The notes beneath the pieces were generated by a model. The model searched no databases, was not told where the DNA came from, and saw only the letters and a program-made list of their open reading frames with translations. Below are positions 35,251 through 46,000 of a stretch of 64,000 bases of DNA, piece by piece (positions within the stretch are counted from its first letter, which is position 1; each line of letters starts with the position of its first letter). This DNA comes from Certhia americana (lineage: Eukaryota; Chordata; Aves; Passeriformes; Certhiidae): the NCBI GenBank assembly GCA_018697195.1, contig CM031864.1, positions 15,686,763 to 15,750,762 of the forward strand, written 5' to 3'. Both the position numbers and the translations under genes were made by a program.

Positions 35251-36889
35251 ACAATTGTGCCCGAGAGTAACTTTTAAATTAGTTTTAATTTGCTCATCAT
35301 AACCAGCTGTCATGAGTGTGTGTAAAAAAAGGATTTGATTCTGGAAAGATGAAAGACTTCCCAGGCCATTGGCTTTTATGTAAGCACACTTTCTGGATGA
35401 CCAGCATGCTGCTGAGCTGAAGCAGCCCTGCTCAGCCCTGCTTTTATTGTGCGTTGCTCTGTGGTCCCACTGCGGCTGCAGCACCAGCCCTGCAAACTGT
35501 CCTGCCAGCAGCTGACACCACCCACCCGCACCTCACCACCAGGGTCCCATCAGAGGCAATCTGCAGGCTGCAACAGAAGGGGAGAAAGACTGTGCTGTAT
35601 TTAGTAGGTGAGTGCAAATGAAGGTTAGAGGAGTGAGAGAGGTGGAGAGGAGATTTGTGTCCACGTGGAAGAGTCAACTGAACCTCCCACTTGGAAACAT
35701 AGGAGTCCTTTTGTGCCACAGGAGACAGAAAGCTTCACAAGCAATTTTTATTTTAGGATTTCCCCCCCACTCTATAATCCCTTCCTTGTTACAATAGTTT
35801 GAGATAAACTTGAAAATAAATCTAATGTTACATTTATACCAACCAGTCTCAAAGGAAAAAAAAAAAAATCCAGCAAACTCAAATTACTACTTAATTCTGT
35901 ATGTGCACATGTTTACATGCATCATCTACTTAAGACAAGCAGGACTGAGTCCATATAGCTGAGAGTTATTTTATTTTTTTCTTTAAATACATGGTTAATT
36001 ATTCAATGGATGATTCCACTGCTGCATACTCAGAAAGACTAAATTTGCAATTAAAACATTTTAAAGGCTTTCTTTTGTAGAGTCCTTAGGTAATTAAGCT
36101 AAAGTGCCAGAACATTTTATATATAAATGTACTGGAGCAGTGGTAGCTGATGTAGTAGTTAAGGTCAGGTAGAAACCAACCTTGCATTTAGAGTCTTTTT
36201 TCCAGTATCTCAGTTGAAACCTCCCTAAATCTAAATTAATCTTCCAGAAATGTATGGGAAATTTGGTTTATGAGGGGAAAAAAAGGTCTTGCATTATTAC
36301 CAAAGTCTATCAGTCTTCCCTCAGCGTGACTCCATTCATTTTCAAATGCGTGACTGTTCAGCACTGCCACAGCTGAACTTCAGAAGACTTTTGCTCAAAC
36401 AAAGCATATCATGGGAACTGTCACGTTGGGTGCCCCCGCCAAGGCAGGAGCAGGAGCTCAGCCCGGTCTGGCTGCCACCCAGGGGGCTGGGGCAGGTGTA
36501 GGGGAAGCCTTTGTGTGGCCCTCAACAAGGGACTTGGGGACAACATAATACTCAAGGTGGCAGTGACAAAACTGGGGGCAAACTTGGCTTCACTTCTGTG
36601 TCCTGCTGCAGTGCTGCTGTGGCCTGGTCTGCTCCCCAAAACCCTGCTTGGGCTGCAGCTTCCCTCTTTGCCTCCTGAAGCCATTCCCTCCCTTGCAGTC
36701 TTGCTTCCTCTCCTCCTTGCCAAGTACACTGACTCCAGCCTGATCTGAAAGTTAATTTTAACAAATAACATCTTGGGCCGAGCCAAGTTAGGATCTGGAG
36801 ATAGGACACACTGTGGGAAGGGAGCAGGGTGGGGTGGAAGGGAGCATGAACACTCAGCCTTGTAATACGTGTGAGAGCCGATGCTCTCT
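35251..36889. other. Non-coding stretch with GC-rich patches
   Basis: GC-richer parts at 35440-35600 and 36420-36750 give overlapping open frames on both strands (36421-36786 and 36515-36748) without motifs. A 13-base A run lies near 35857-35869. Confidence 0.5.
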
Positions 36890-37100
36890 GAGCAATCGAG
36901 TGCTTATTATTATTTCTCTTGGATAGGTCACCTGGGAGTGGAGGAATTTTTCATTTTAAATTAAAAAGAAATCTTTTATAATGCTCATTTCTGAAAGGAA
37001 AAAAAATACCCTACCTCATCATGGAAGCAATTAGATGGAGGACACATTGAAAGGAATGATTAGTTGTTAATTTTTGAGCTGTTGGCCCTGACAGAGGGGG
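36890..37100. promoter_or_regulatory. Candidate conserved non-coding element
   Basis: Repeat-free block with GCAATCGAGTGCTTATTATTATTTC, TTTAAATTAAAAAG, GGAAGCAATTAGATGG and ATGATTAGTTGTTAATTTTTG spread over it. Same texture as the blocks at 30.2 and 31.1 kb. Confidence 0.3.
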
Positions 37101-39354
37101 TTTTTTGTCAAGGATTTCTTTTAAAGGTGTCTTTCATATGCCTATAGTCCAAGGTTACTTCTCATTCAATAGCAATTACCATATGTCCATTATATGCTGG
37201 AGACTGCTCGAGATGGATGCAGTGGTCCCCATCAGAGCATGTGTCAAGTCTAAGTGCCAGCAGCTGTGTGAGCCACAGGATAATTGTTCCTATCTGTTTC
37301 TTCTCTTTTCCAAGTCGCAGTAAATGTTCTAGGGAGTAACTTCCCCCGTCCTTGATGCAACCTGAAAGTGCAGCCCTCCAGTTTGCATTTCAGGTTCCAA
37401 GTCAGCCGTGTCAAGATTTGAACAAGAACCAAGGAGGATAATGGGTCAGATGTAAGTAAGAAGTAAAACTACTGGTGAAATAGGTTTTCTTTCTGTCTGC
37501 CCATCAGATTACAAACCTTAGCCCCACTATCGCTTAAAAAAACTAGTCTGTAACAGCAAACCCTGTATAACTGCTCTATTGTATCAGATGGAAACCAACT
37601 AACCAGACACCACAATACAAAAAAATACATACATTGTACCTCAGAAAAACATGGGGCTGAAAACACAATACAAATGCAGTCTTGTTAAAATGTGGATATG
37701 GTCCAGTTATAGAATGAGTAAGGAAACTTGAATAGATCAGAGTCAAAAAACGCTCTGCTTAATTCTTGAGGTTTTTTATTTGCCATTCAGCTTACATCAG
37801 TGTTAACATCTACTGAGAAATGCAGCCATTTACAATTTGCAGTTCAATGTGTTACTTTAATTAGTATGAAAATTAAAGGGCAACTATAGGCCAATGTGAA
37901 TGATTATGGAAATACATGTGCATCACATGCTATGCTCTCATTTAATTAATCGTCTTGTAAACTATATCAAGCACTTTAAGTCAGTTGCTGAGTATAACAA
38001 CTCTATTTTAAATAACCACTTAATACTTAACAGGATGTGGAGAAAACACTAGCACACGACTGCTTCTCAAGTTTCAGTGTCTGAGATTTTTTTAAAGCTG
38101 ACCCAAGTCAACCCAAAGAATGTCTAACACCCTGTGTCTGCACACAAGAAACTCTGTGATGTACAGACATTCAATTACATTTTTTAAAAAGTGAGAAACA
38201 TTTTGCAAAATAGTGACTTTAGAAAACTAATTGGCAGCAGCAAACTTGAGAGTCAAAAGCCAAAAGCTAGAGGGGACCTTTTACTACAGTAACTCTAGTC
38301 AAGGAAAATGAAAATAAAGACATCTTTGTTTCTCAGTCAAATTAGCTGATTAAGAAATAAAACATTTTAACATGCTTTAAATGCAGCATTAATTATTTAT
38401 ATGTAAAAAAATTAAAGCCAGGTTCCATGAATTACACTTTGTGTGTGTGAATTGAATGTTACGGGAATACTAATCCTTTTACATTCATGCCTTACTTCAT
38501 TAGGCAAAACTAAATATTAAGGGCTCTATTCATTCAAAAAATTCTTATGCATTCAAGTCACACCTTTGCTATGGCTTTTTTTTTTTTTTTTTTTTAAAGT
38601 ATGATTTACAGCACTGATTTTTAAGTATGATTCAGAAAAAAGCTATCTACTTCTACAGGATGGGCTCTAGTAAACAGGTATGTTTACAAAAGGCCAAGGA
38701 TACAGTGGTGGGTTTTGCTTGTTATCAGTGAAAAAGTCCAGAGTAAGTCATATTGTATGGTCTCAAAGCTGGTGGGTGTAACATAGGAAATCATGGAAGC
38801 TGTGAAATCTCAGAACCTTTTTTCCTAGAGATTGGATAGTCAGTTCCCCCACTAATTTATTGTTTCCAGTGACTGGGCAGTGCTTTATTCAGGTGAAGGA
38901 AGATAAAAGGTGATCTACTCATGCAGTTGTGTTCAGGGATGTATTTTTCTGTTTTCCATATATGTCCATTTTAGCAATGGTGTGTCACATGCTTAGCTCC
39001 CTGTGGGGACAGTCCGTCCACTGAAGCTGCACTGATCTGTGGGATGTGGTTAAACACCCTCTGGGACTGAAGCTGGGACCATCAAATGTCTGCATTTTTT
39101 TGAATGTGGACCCATGAGTTAAGGAGCTTGTGCGTTAATTAATTGTTTTGCTAACACTTATATTTTGCTAACACAGTTCTTCTTATAAGAATTGAACTCT
39201 GGTTTGTTTCAGCTTCTTTCCTTGGGTGTTTTGTTGTTGTTTTTTTTACTGACTGAAGAGAGGAACAGCTAAAACTGTGCAATGATGATCATGTTGAACT
39301 TTCAAAATAATTAGAAGATTCGCTTATCATTAAAGTAATAACTTTAAAGGAGAA
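37101..39354. other. Non-coding stretch, AT-rich
   Basis: Mostly unique AT-rich sequence; a 20-base T run is at 38576-38595. The 37740-38520 part is strongly AT-rich with many TTAATTAA-like motifs and could hold regulatory sites, but nothing specific stands out. Confidence 0.5.
38576..38595 (+). repeat. Poly(T) tract, 20 bases
   Basis: Uninterrupted T run in AT-rich non-coding sequence. Confidence 0.97.
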
Positions 39355-39392
39355 GGGGGTTGGGGGGGAGAGAAAGGGGAGGGGGAGGTGGG
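39355..39392 (+). other. G-rich tract, potential G-quadruplex
   Basis: Five G runs on the + strand: 39355-39359, 39362-39368, 39376-39379, 39381-39385 and 39390-39392. The first four have loops of 2, 7 and 1 bases, fitting the G3+N1-7 rule. The flanks are AT-rich. Confidence 0.8.
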
Positions 39393-39719
39393 TAGAAAGC
39401 AAGAAATTATAAAAAAAAGGGTTGCCCAGAAGCTTGCAAATTGTCAGCTGGTTGAATTTAAATAAACTTTTGGGAAACAAAATATTGGGAAGTAGGACAA
39501 GGTGTCAGATGGTTGGGTAAGATTGATGTATTTAATAGTTTAGTTAATATGGATCAACATCTGCCTTTAGTTACATCTGCACAACCCCCTGACTTCAGCA
39601 GTGTTGTACTTTTGCAACCAAGTTTGGACTGATTTTTTTAAATAGGCCCCAGTGCAGAATATCTGCAGAGAGCCTGCAGTGCTCCGTGCTGGTGTAATCA
39701 GGCAGCTCTGGAGAGAGAG
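39393..39719. other. Short non-coding spacer
   Basis: Unique sequence between the G-rich tract and the next candidate element; nothing recognised. Confidence 0.5.
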
Positions 39720-40060
39720 GGTAATACAATATGTTATTGTTTCTCATGTAATTTTTAAAATACATTGAGGAGTAATATATTTTTTATAATAGGGTGCTCC
39801 CTGTCTCTTTAAGCAACTGTCAGATGTAGGATGTCCTCGTGCCAGAATGCTACGGTCTGCTCCCTCTGTGCAATTGTTAATTAAATCCATCCCTTATTGT
39901 AGAGCCTGCCTAGTCTCTTAACCATTCTGCTTATCTGTGATACCAGATGATGCTTAGTAATTCATGGCCAACCTGCTCCCACCTTCAATAGGGCCTCCTG
40001 TGCATTGACCTTAACCAGCTTCACCTTTTCATTATTCCCAAGGAGAACAGAGCCCCGAAG
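39720..40060. promoter_or_regulatory. Candidate conserved non-coding element
   Basis: Repeat-free block with GTGCAATTGTTAATTAAATCC (39868-39888), GCTTAGTAATTCATGG, TCATGTAATTTTTAAAATAC and a CTGTCTCTTTAAGCAACTGTC string. No coding signal. Conservation is inferred from texture only. Confidence 0.3.
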
Positions 40061-43000
40061 GTAACAGTTTTATCAACTTTTCCTGTTGGCCAGATGACGG
40101 TTCAGTGATAAATAAATGGAGTGTGTTTGAGCTGGAGGCCTCCCACACACCATCACTCCCTGTCCTCTGGCTCCCAGGGCCTGCCCAGACACAGAGCTGT
40201 GCATGGAAAGGGCTCTGTCCTCAAAGGGCACTGCAGGCTGCACAGCTGCTGGCAGGCAAAACCCACCTTTGCCTATCCAGGTAGTGCTACTCTGCCACTC
40301 ACCATATCAGCTGAGAAGTTTCTCTGCTTGCTATTGGGCTATGCCACCTGAAAATCTCTTTTTCCCGGTGGTAAGGCTGATATACAGGAGCTGGTAGGAA
40401 TATTTTCATAGCTGACAAGCTGTTTCCCATGAATAGTGGCAAAGATTTAAAAGCCACTTCTGCAAATAGGACTTTCTGGCAAATACAGACTAAGCAAATC
40501 TTCTATTATTACCACATGACTAGAAATACTCCTAGAGTTCTCCTGAAAATGGGTACTGTACCAGCAGAAAGCAATATACTGTTGGCCTGTTCATTGCCTC
40601 AAGGGTATTTACTATGGTAATAAGTTCAGTAATTCATCTCCTAAAATCACTGGGAGTACAAATGCTTATTTAAGTAGATGGTATCTTGATTACAACTGAG
40701 CTGGGAGAGTTCTTAAAGCTGCCTGTTTGAGCTACAGATTTTTTAAAGGCAAAGGGCTGGTAAGCACAAGAACATGGTGTTTCATAGCTGCCTTACATTT
40801 TCAGCAATTCACAGTAGACGCACAGCACATCCCTTGACAAAATGGGCATATACAAATAAGTCAGGAAATTATGCCTGTTGAGTGTTTTTTTTCTTTCCAT
40901 AAAACTGTAACCAAAAGAGACATAAATCTCTTTCCATATCTAAATGGTTGGTTAGAACAAAGGAAATAGAGAGAAAGCCATGCTCTAGCATGGCATAGAG
41001 CACATAGGGATATTTGAACCCTGTTGTCCTGGGAGATGCAGTGCCAACTCAGTTAAGAGACAGCATTGACCCAGAAAAACAAAAAGGGGAAAGATTTGGA
41101 GATAAAATGATTTGGTTCATCACAGAGTAGGCCAGTCTCAGAGAAGTATCCTGAGTTCTTGAGGCTCTTGCAGCCTGCCATCTGCTAGCTCACAAACTCA
41201 GCAGGCTTCTTCTCTGGAAGTCCTGGAAGAAGAAGGTGCCAGTCTTGCTCAGCTGCTTTTGTTTGTTTGTTTACTAATTGGATCAAGAGAAACCATGGGT
41301 TTATGACCAAGGCATAGAAATGGAAGTTTTAAGATGCTTTAAGATGCTAAGTTTCTAATCCCAAACTCTGTCACAGGAAGTGCTCACAGAAAGGATGATA
41401 CAATTTCGAGATACAGAGATTCATTCAATTTACTTATTTGAGGAAAAACATAGTCTGATTTCTGAGAATGCAAAAGCAGTGCTTATAGCCACGTGCCAGT
41501 AAAGTCTCAGGTGGTTTCCATAGTATTTCACACTGGTGATGTGGCATTGAAGGTGAATCACAGAAGAACAGAGCTAGAAGTTACTAAAACAGATGTTCTC
41601 TAGTTTGCCAGGAAGCCTGAGCCCTTAATTAGGACATGTGACTGAAATGGAAAGCATTAGCAGTTTCCCTGCAGAATGTTGTTCTTTACTTGAACTTCAT
41701 TGATACCGCTCCTTCTTTGCACAGTTATTAAGTTGAATATCACTGAGGTGTGTGCATATTTGATGAGAGAAATAGTTGTTTGTGCTCTTTATATATTTCA
41801 GAAATTAAATTCTTTTCAGCAGGCACGACTCTGCCTTATGAGCCAGAATTTTCCCTCTAATTTTTTCTGCAGCCATGGAGCATAAACATTTGAAATAATT
41901 TTCACCAGCTTGATCACTGTTGTCAGACAGTACAAATGCAAATGAAACTAATAATTTTTGCTGAAGTTCTCTAGATTCCACCAGAATGTAAGGAATTGTC
42001 TTGCATTAGTTAACAGTGCTTAACACTTATGTAGCAATTTCCATCTTTGGTGACAAGCTTATTAATCGATGCAACACCCCTGAAAGAGCATTGCTATGTA
42101 TTCCTATTAAAGTGTGAAATTTAAAATGTATCGATGTGCTCTGAATTGTTGGTCAAATAGCTGAAGGAATCTCAGTTTCGAATTTGTAAGTTTGTGGTTT
42201 CTGTCCCCTGATTAGACCAGACTCCTTTGACACACAGACCCCTTTATGCATTTAATAGATCAAGCTCCACTGGGTTTAGAGCCACACATCAGCATGGCCA
42301 TACTCTGACTTTGAAATGTGGCGATAACAGAAACGTTTTCTATAATTGCTGCCTAGAGGACCTGAGATGGGGATACAGCACACTGCTGTGATTTGCTCTT
42401 TGCAGCTCAGTTAAGAGTCAAAGGAGCTGGAATGTGTGTTTCCAGTGCACAGTAAAGAGGGTTGTGTTAAATGACCAATGCCTTTTTTCATGCTAATAGG
42501 TGTGACCCTGTTAGGCTAACAAAGAAGTCAATCCTGACATAACAATGATAATTTTGTCTAGAGTGAAATCCATTGGATTCCCTTGCCTCTCTTCTGTGCC
42601 TGCTCTTGTAGGACACATGGTACTGGTGATCGGCTCTCCTTGAAACCAAGAAAGTGTCAGATGTGAGTGTTTTCTGCTTACTACATCCTAGGAAAAAAAA
42701 AAAGTATTTCTACCCAAAAGGCTTGGTTTGGGAAATGAGTTTTGCTCAATGCTACCAGCTCTGCAGAAGCCACCAGGTAAGTGCAGTGAAAAAGGCCTCC
42801 TATTTAGGGTGTAATGAAAGACGAACCATTTCCATTGGTGACTAGAGGCATCTCAATAAAACGCAACTCCTGCATATATCAAGTAACTGATAGCAAGTGT
42901 GAAAGCTTTTTCACTTTCCTGTTAGTACCATCCAGCTGCAATAAAATACACAGATTTCTCTGCTACCCTTGCAGATACCCTCCTCCACACCCCATACTGC

Positions 43001-44224
43001 ATGTAAAAAGAGTTTCAAGAGATTAAAAAAAAAAAATAAAAAAACATACAGGGAATTTTTTTAAGTTTTAAGTAGCTCAGTCCATTGCTTTTAAAGGTGA
43101 AAATGTCTAAACTGTAGCAGGAGGGGAATGTCTCATTGCTTTGCTCTGTTGGTAGGCAGCCTGTGAGACTGTTAACAGCCAGACTTAAATCAGCCTGCTC
43201 AGGGATGACAGCCCTGATGTGCCCTGTCAGCCAGGAGAGGAGCTTTGGGGATGTCTGAAGAAAAGACTTCAGATGACAAGAGCTACCTAAAAATTCCCCC
43301 CTCTGGCAAGTCCAGCAAGCTTGTCCCTGTGCTGGATGCCTCGACAGGACAGAGCAGGGCTATGGGCTAAGCAGCACAGGCTCTAGGCTGCAGTGCCATT
43401 CTCACTGTCTCCTCAGTAGGTAAGTTGCTTGGTACTGCCCATGATTTAGGGTTGAGGTTTGCAGCTGCTTCTGTCCCTCATGGATGGCCTGTCAGGGAAT
43501 CTAGTGTTTATTAATGTGCTGTTAGTAAAAACCATTTGCTCCTTTGGAAAAGGACTCTTTTACAGATTTGTGCATTCAGATATTGTGAAACATTAATATC
43601 TAAAAGCAATATATGAGTTTGTATGAGAAGTATTGTATGGGGTTTTATGACCAAATCTGTATCTGTTTCATCGCCCCATGCTCATGGAAGTCTTGTGTCA
43701 GCTGTGGAGAGCCTACAAACCTAGGAGAAGTCAAAGGCCTTCTAGAAACATTTTCTGAGTTGAATTTTATATTTAAATGCAATTCCTTCTCACAATAGAA
43801 GGAAATCCAGGTTCATGAGACTTCAAGACTTGGGAAAGGACCTAGAAAATACCAAGGTTGATCTGCTTTGTCTACACTATTTGAAAATTGATTCCAGCTA
43901 CAAGGTGGATTTGGGTCTGGGTCCAAATAGTCCTTAATTCGAAAGTGAGACATTTATCCTACTGATGTCAATGTGATTTCTATCACTGGCTTAACTGGAT
44001 GAGGGTATATGCTGTGTTTAAAACCACAGATTTTTAGTTTGACCTATAGGTAACATAAAGATAGGTATTAACTGGGAAGTCTGAATTTCTGGAAGTATCT
44101 CTCTCAGTAGTTCTTATTAAATTCACTACTCCAGCATAATGTATCTTTCTGTTCTAATCATAGCACTGCTGTATTTGGGCATGGCACATCAAAGGGGTTA
44201 CCTTGCTCTCATAGCAGAATCCTC
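40061..44224. other. Non-coding stretch
   Basis: GC-richer at 40120-40300 and 43200-43420, otherwise AT-rich and unique. A near-duplicate of TTTAAGATGC occurs twice at 41328-41347. A-rich runs lie near 42691 and 43025. Open frames are short and motif-free. Confidence 0.5.
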
Positions 44225-44780
44225 CTTAGATTGCTCACTCTAGGGACCCACACCAGATTTCCCCGGTTCTGCACACAGGCCAGATTTTCAGCTCCCTTTT
44301 AATCTTTGACAATTTGAATTTATATGGAAAACTTACAGGTGACAGTCTGGCTACGTTGAGACAAGTAGGATAGAAACCATGTCAGAACAGTCCCTGAAAG
44401 TCCTACGATGTGCTTAAAGCATTTCAAGAGAACCCTTGATCCAAAGTATCAAAGGGTTACAGTAAGATCAAGAAGAATTAAAACTGATGGTGTGCCAGAA
44501 ATCACGTGCAGCACAAGGTCATTACTCACCCTCGTTAAAGTGGTCTTAGTACTGTGGCCTGATCTGAAGCTTAATTGAAAAGTTTCAAATCATGCATTAT
44601 AACGAAGGCAAGACAGCCACTGCCCATTCCACGACCCCTGCTAAAAAAGGCAGATCAGTAATAGGGCAGAAATCTAAGCAATTGCTTGAGGATAATCAAG
44701 GCCTAATGAGGTATCTACTTCAGTCTTTCAAAGGTGGAGGAACCACTTCCTGGCATGGGAGAGAATTCAAGGGCTGATGT
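44225..44780 (-). mobile_element. L2-type LINE reverse transcriptase fragment, decayed
   Basis: Read on the - strand this is the middle of a non-LTR reverse transcriptase broken by stops and frameshifts. In order: a PLLKK-like stretch (44690-44740), FCPITDLPFL for the YRPITNLPFL motif (44643-44682), FQLSFRSGHSTKTTL for the FQSGFRxGHSTETAL motif (44525-44580), RVSNDLVLHVISG, LILLDL for the catalytic strand (44461-44480), a degraded FDT, then GLSGTVLTWFLSYLS with QRSQTVT (44341-44400), and a weak GVPQGS-like end near 44231-44253. LLDL...FDT, HSTET and SYLSxRSQ are L2-clade features; avian CR1 has a different wording (FCKAFDTV..). At least two frameshifts and several stops separate the blocks. 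It may extend to about 44980. It is a fossil, not a gene. Confidence 0.8.
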
Positions 44781-45937
44781 GAACAGATTCCTGCATCCAG
44801 GGAACAAGCCATCTGGCCAAAGTAGTCACCATCCTTGGCAGCAGAGGGAACACTGAGTACAACACAATATCTGTGGTGCAAGTTTGCATCCATACAAAAG
44901 GTTAGTGCTATGGCCAGGCAAGCCTCTTCTCAGTTGCCATCTTTTGCAACCATTTTCTGTTACCCCAAACCCTGGCCCAAAATGATCAAAAGGAGCACAT
45001 CAGGTCTGAATTATTAGTTGTGTTAGGAACCAAGAGAGTGGCAATAGGAGATATGTGACTGCTGATGTTATCAATTTTCCCTAAAAATTCACAACCCCCT
45101 CAAAATTCGTTGATGTTCAACTTAAGTGTGATAACAAACTGCAAGTCACAATTACACAAAGATATCAAGTATCTCTGTTCCATCTTCCTCTTTTTTTTTT
45201 TTGTTCTATTATCTGTTCTAGCAGAGAGGTCAGGGCCCATATCCACATGATTATCTCCACATCCAGCTGCCAAGTTGTGAAAGCTACTCTTCCTGGGCTA
45301 CCGCTTGGGCAGCTGTACTAAAGGGTTTGCACATGCCTCTTCAACGAGCAGTTAGAGTCTGGAATCACCTTTTAGTCAGCAGAAGCCAAATGGTTTTTCA
45401 ACTTTTTAAAATAGCCATTTTAACCAATTTTAACCCATATCTGTAGGATGTGCTTTTGTCAGGAGAGGGTGTCTCTCCAGATTCATATCTGTTTGCTGAG
45501 CATGTTTGCTTGCTGTTTCTAATCTCTCCTGTTTTGATAAGATCTCCCTCCTGTCTTGAAATACACTAGCCATGGAAAGCTAGACTAGATAAAAACATTG
45601 TACAGGGTTTTGGGTTCAGTGACAGAGGACAGCCTTCAGTGATGGATTTGCTTAAAAGCATCATACTCAATGACAACATATGAAAATTGTTCAGTGCCAT
45701 AGGACATTTTCTTTGGCCTTCAAATTCCTCCGTAATTTTAAGTGCCTCTAAAATCAAAGTATCTACTTTCTTTGCTATGAATCCTACTTTAATTTTCTTT
45801 TGCTTTTTCATGTAATTTCCTTCAACTTTAAACACACAGCCTGAAAAAGAATGCTAACATAAAAGAAAAGTTATAGTAAAAAAATTAAACCCCATTTGTG
45901 CAAGTATTTAGATAGCTCTCTCGAAGATCATGGGAGG
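44781..45937. other. Non-coding stretch after the LINE relic
   Basis: The first 200 bases may hold further, unrecognisable parts of the same LINE. A 12-base T run lies at 45191-45202. The rest is unique AT-rich sequence. Confidence 0.5.
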
Positions 45938-46000
45938 TGCAACTGGCTTCAGTGGGACACCCTCAGACTTAGCATTAAACCATGTGTTTTGCTGATGTAA
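45938..46000 (+). repeat. Old amniote interspersed repeat, copy 2
   Basis: CTGGCTTCAGTGGGACACCC, CAGACTTAGCATTAAACCATG and TGTTTTGCTGATG follow the same pattern as the copy at 35175-35250 (TTCAGTGGGA..., ..TTAAGCATG.., ..TTTTGCTGA). Divergence is high. Confidence 0.35.
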
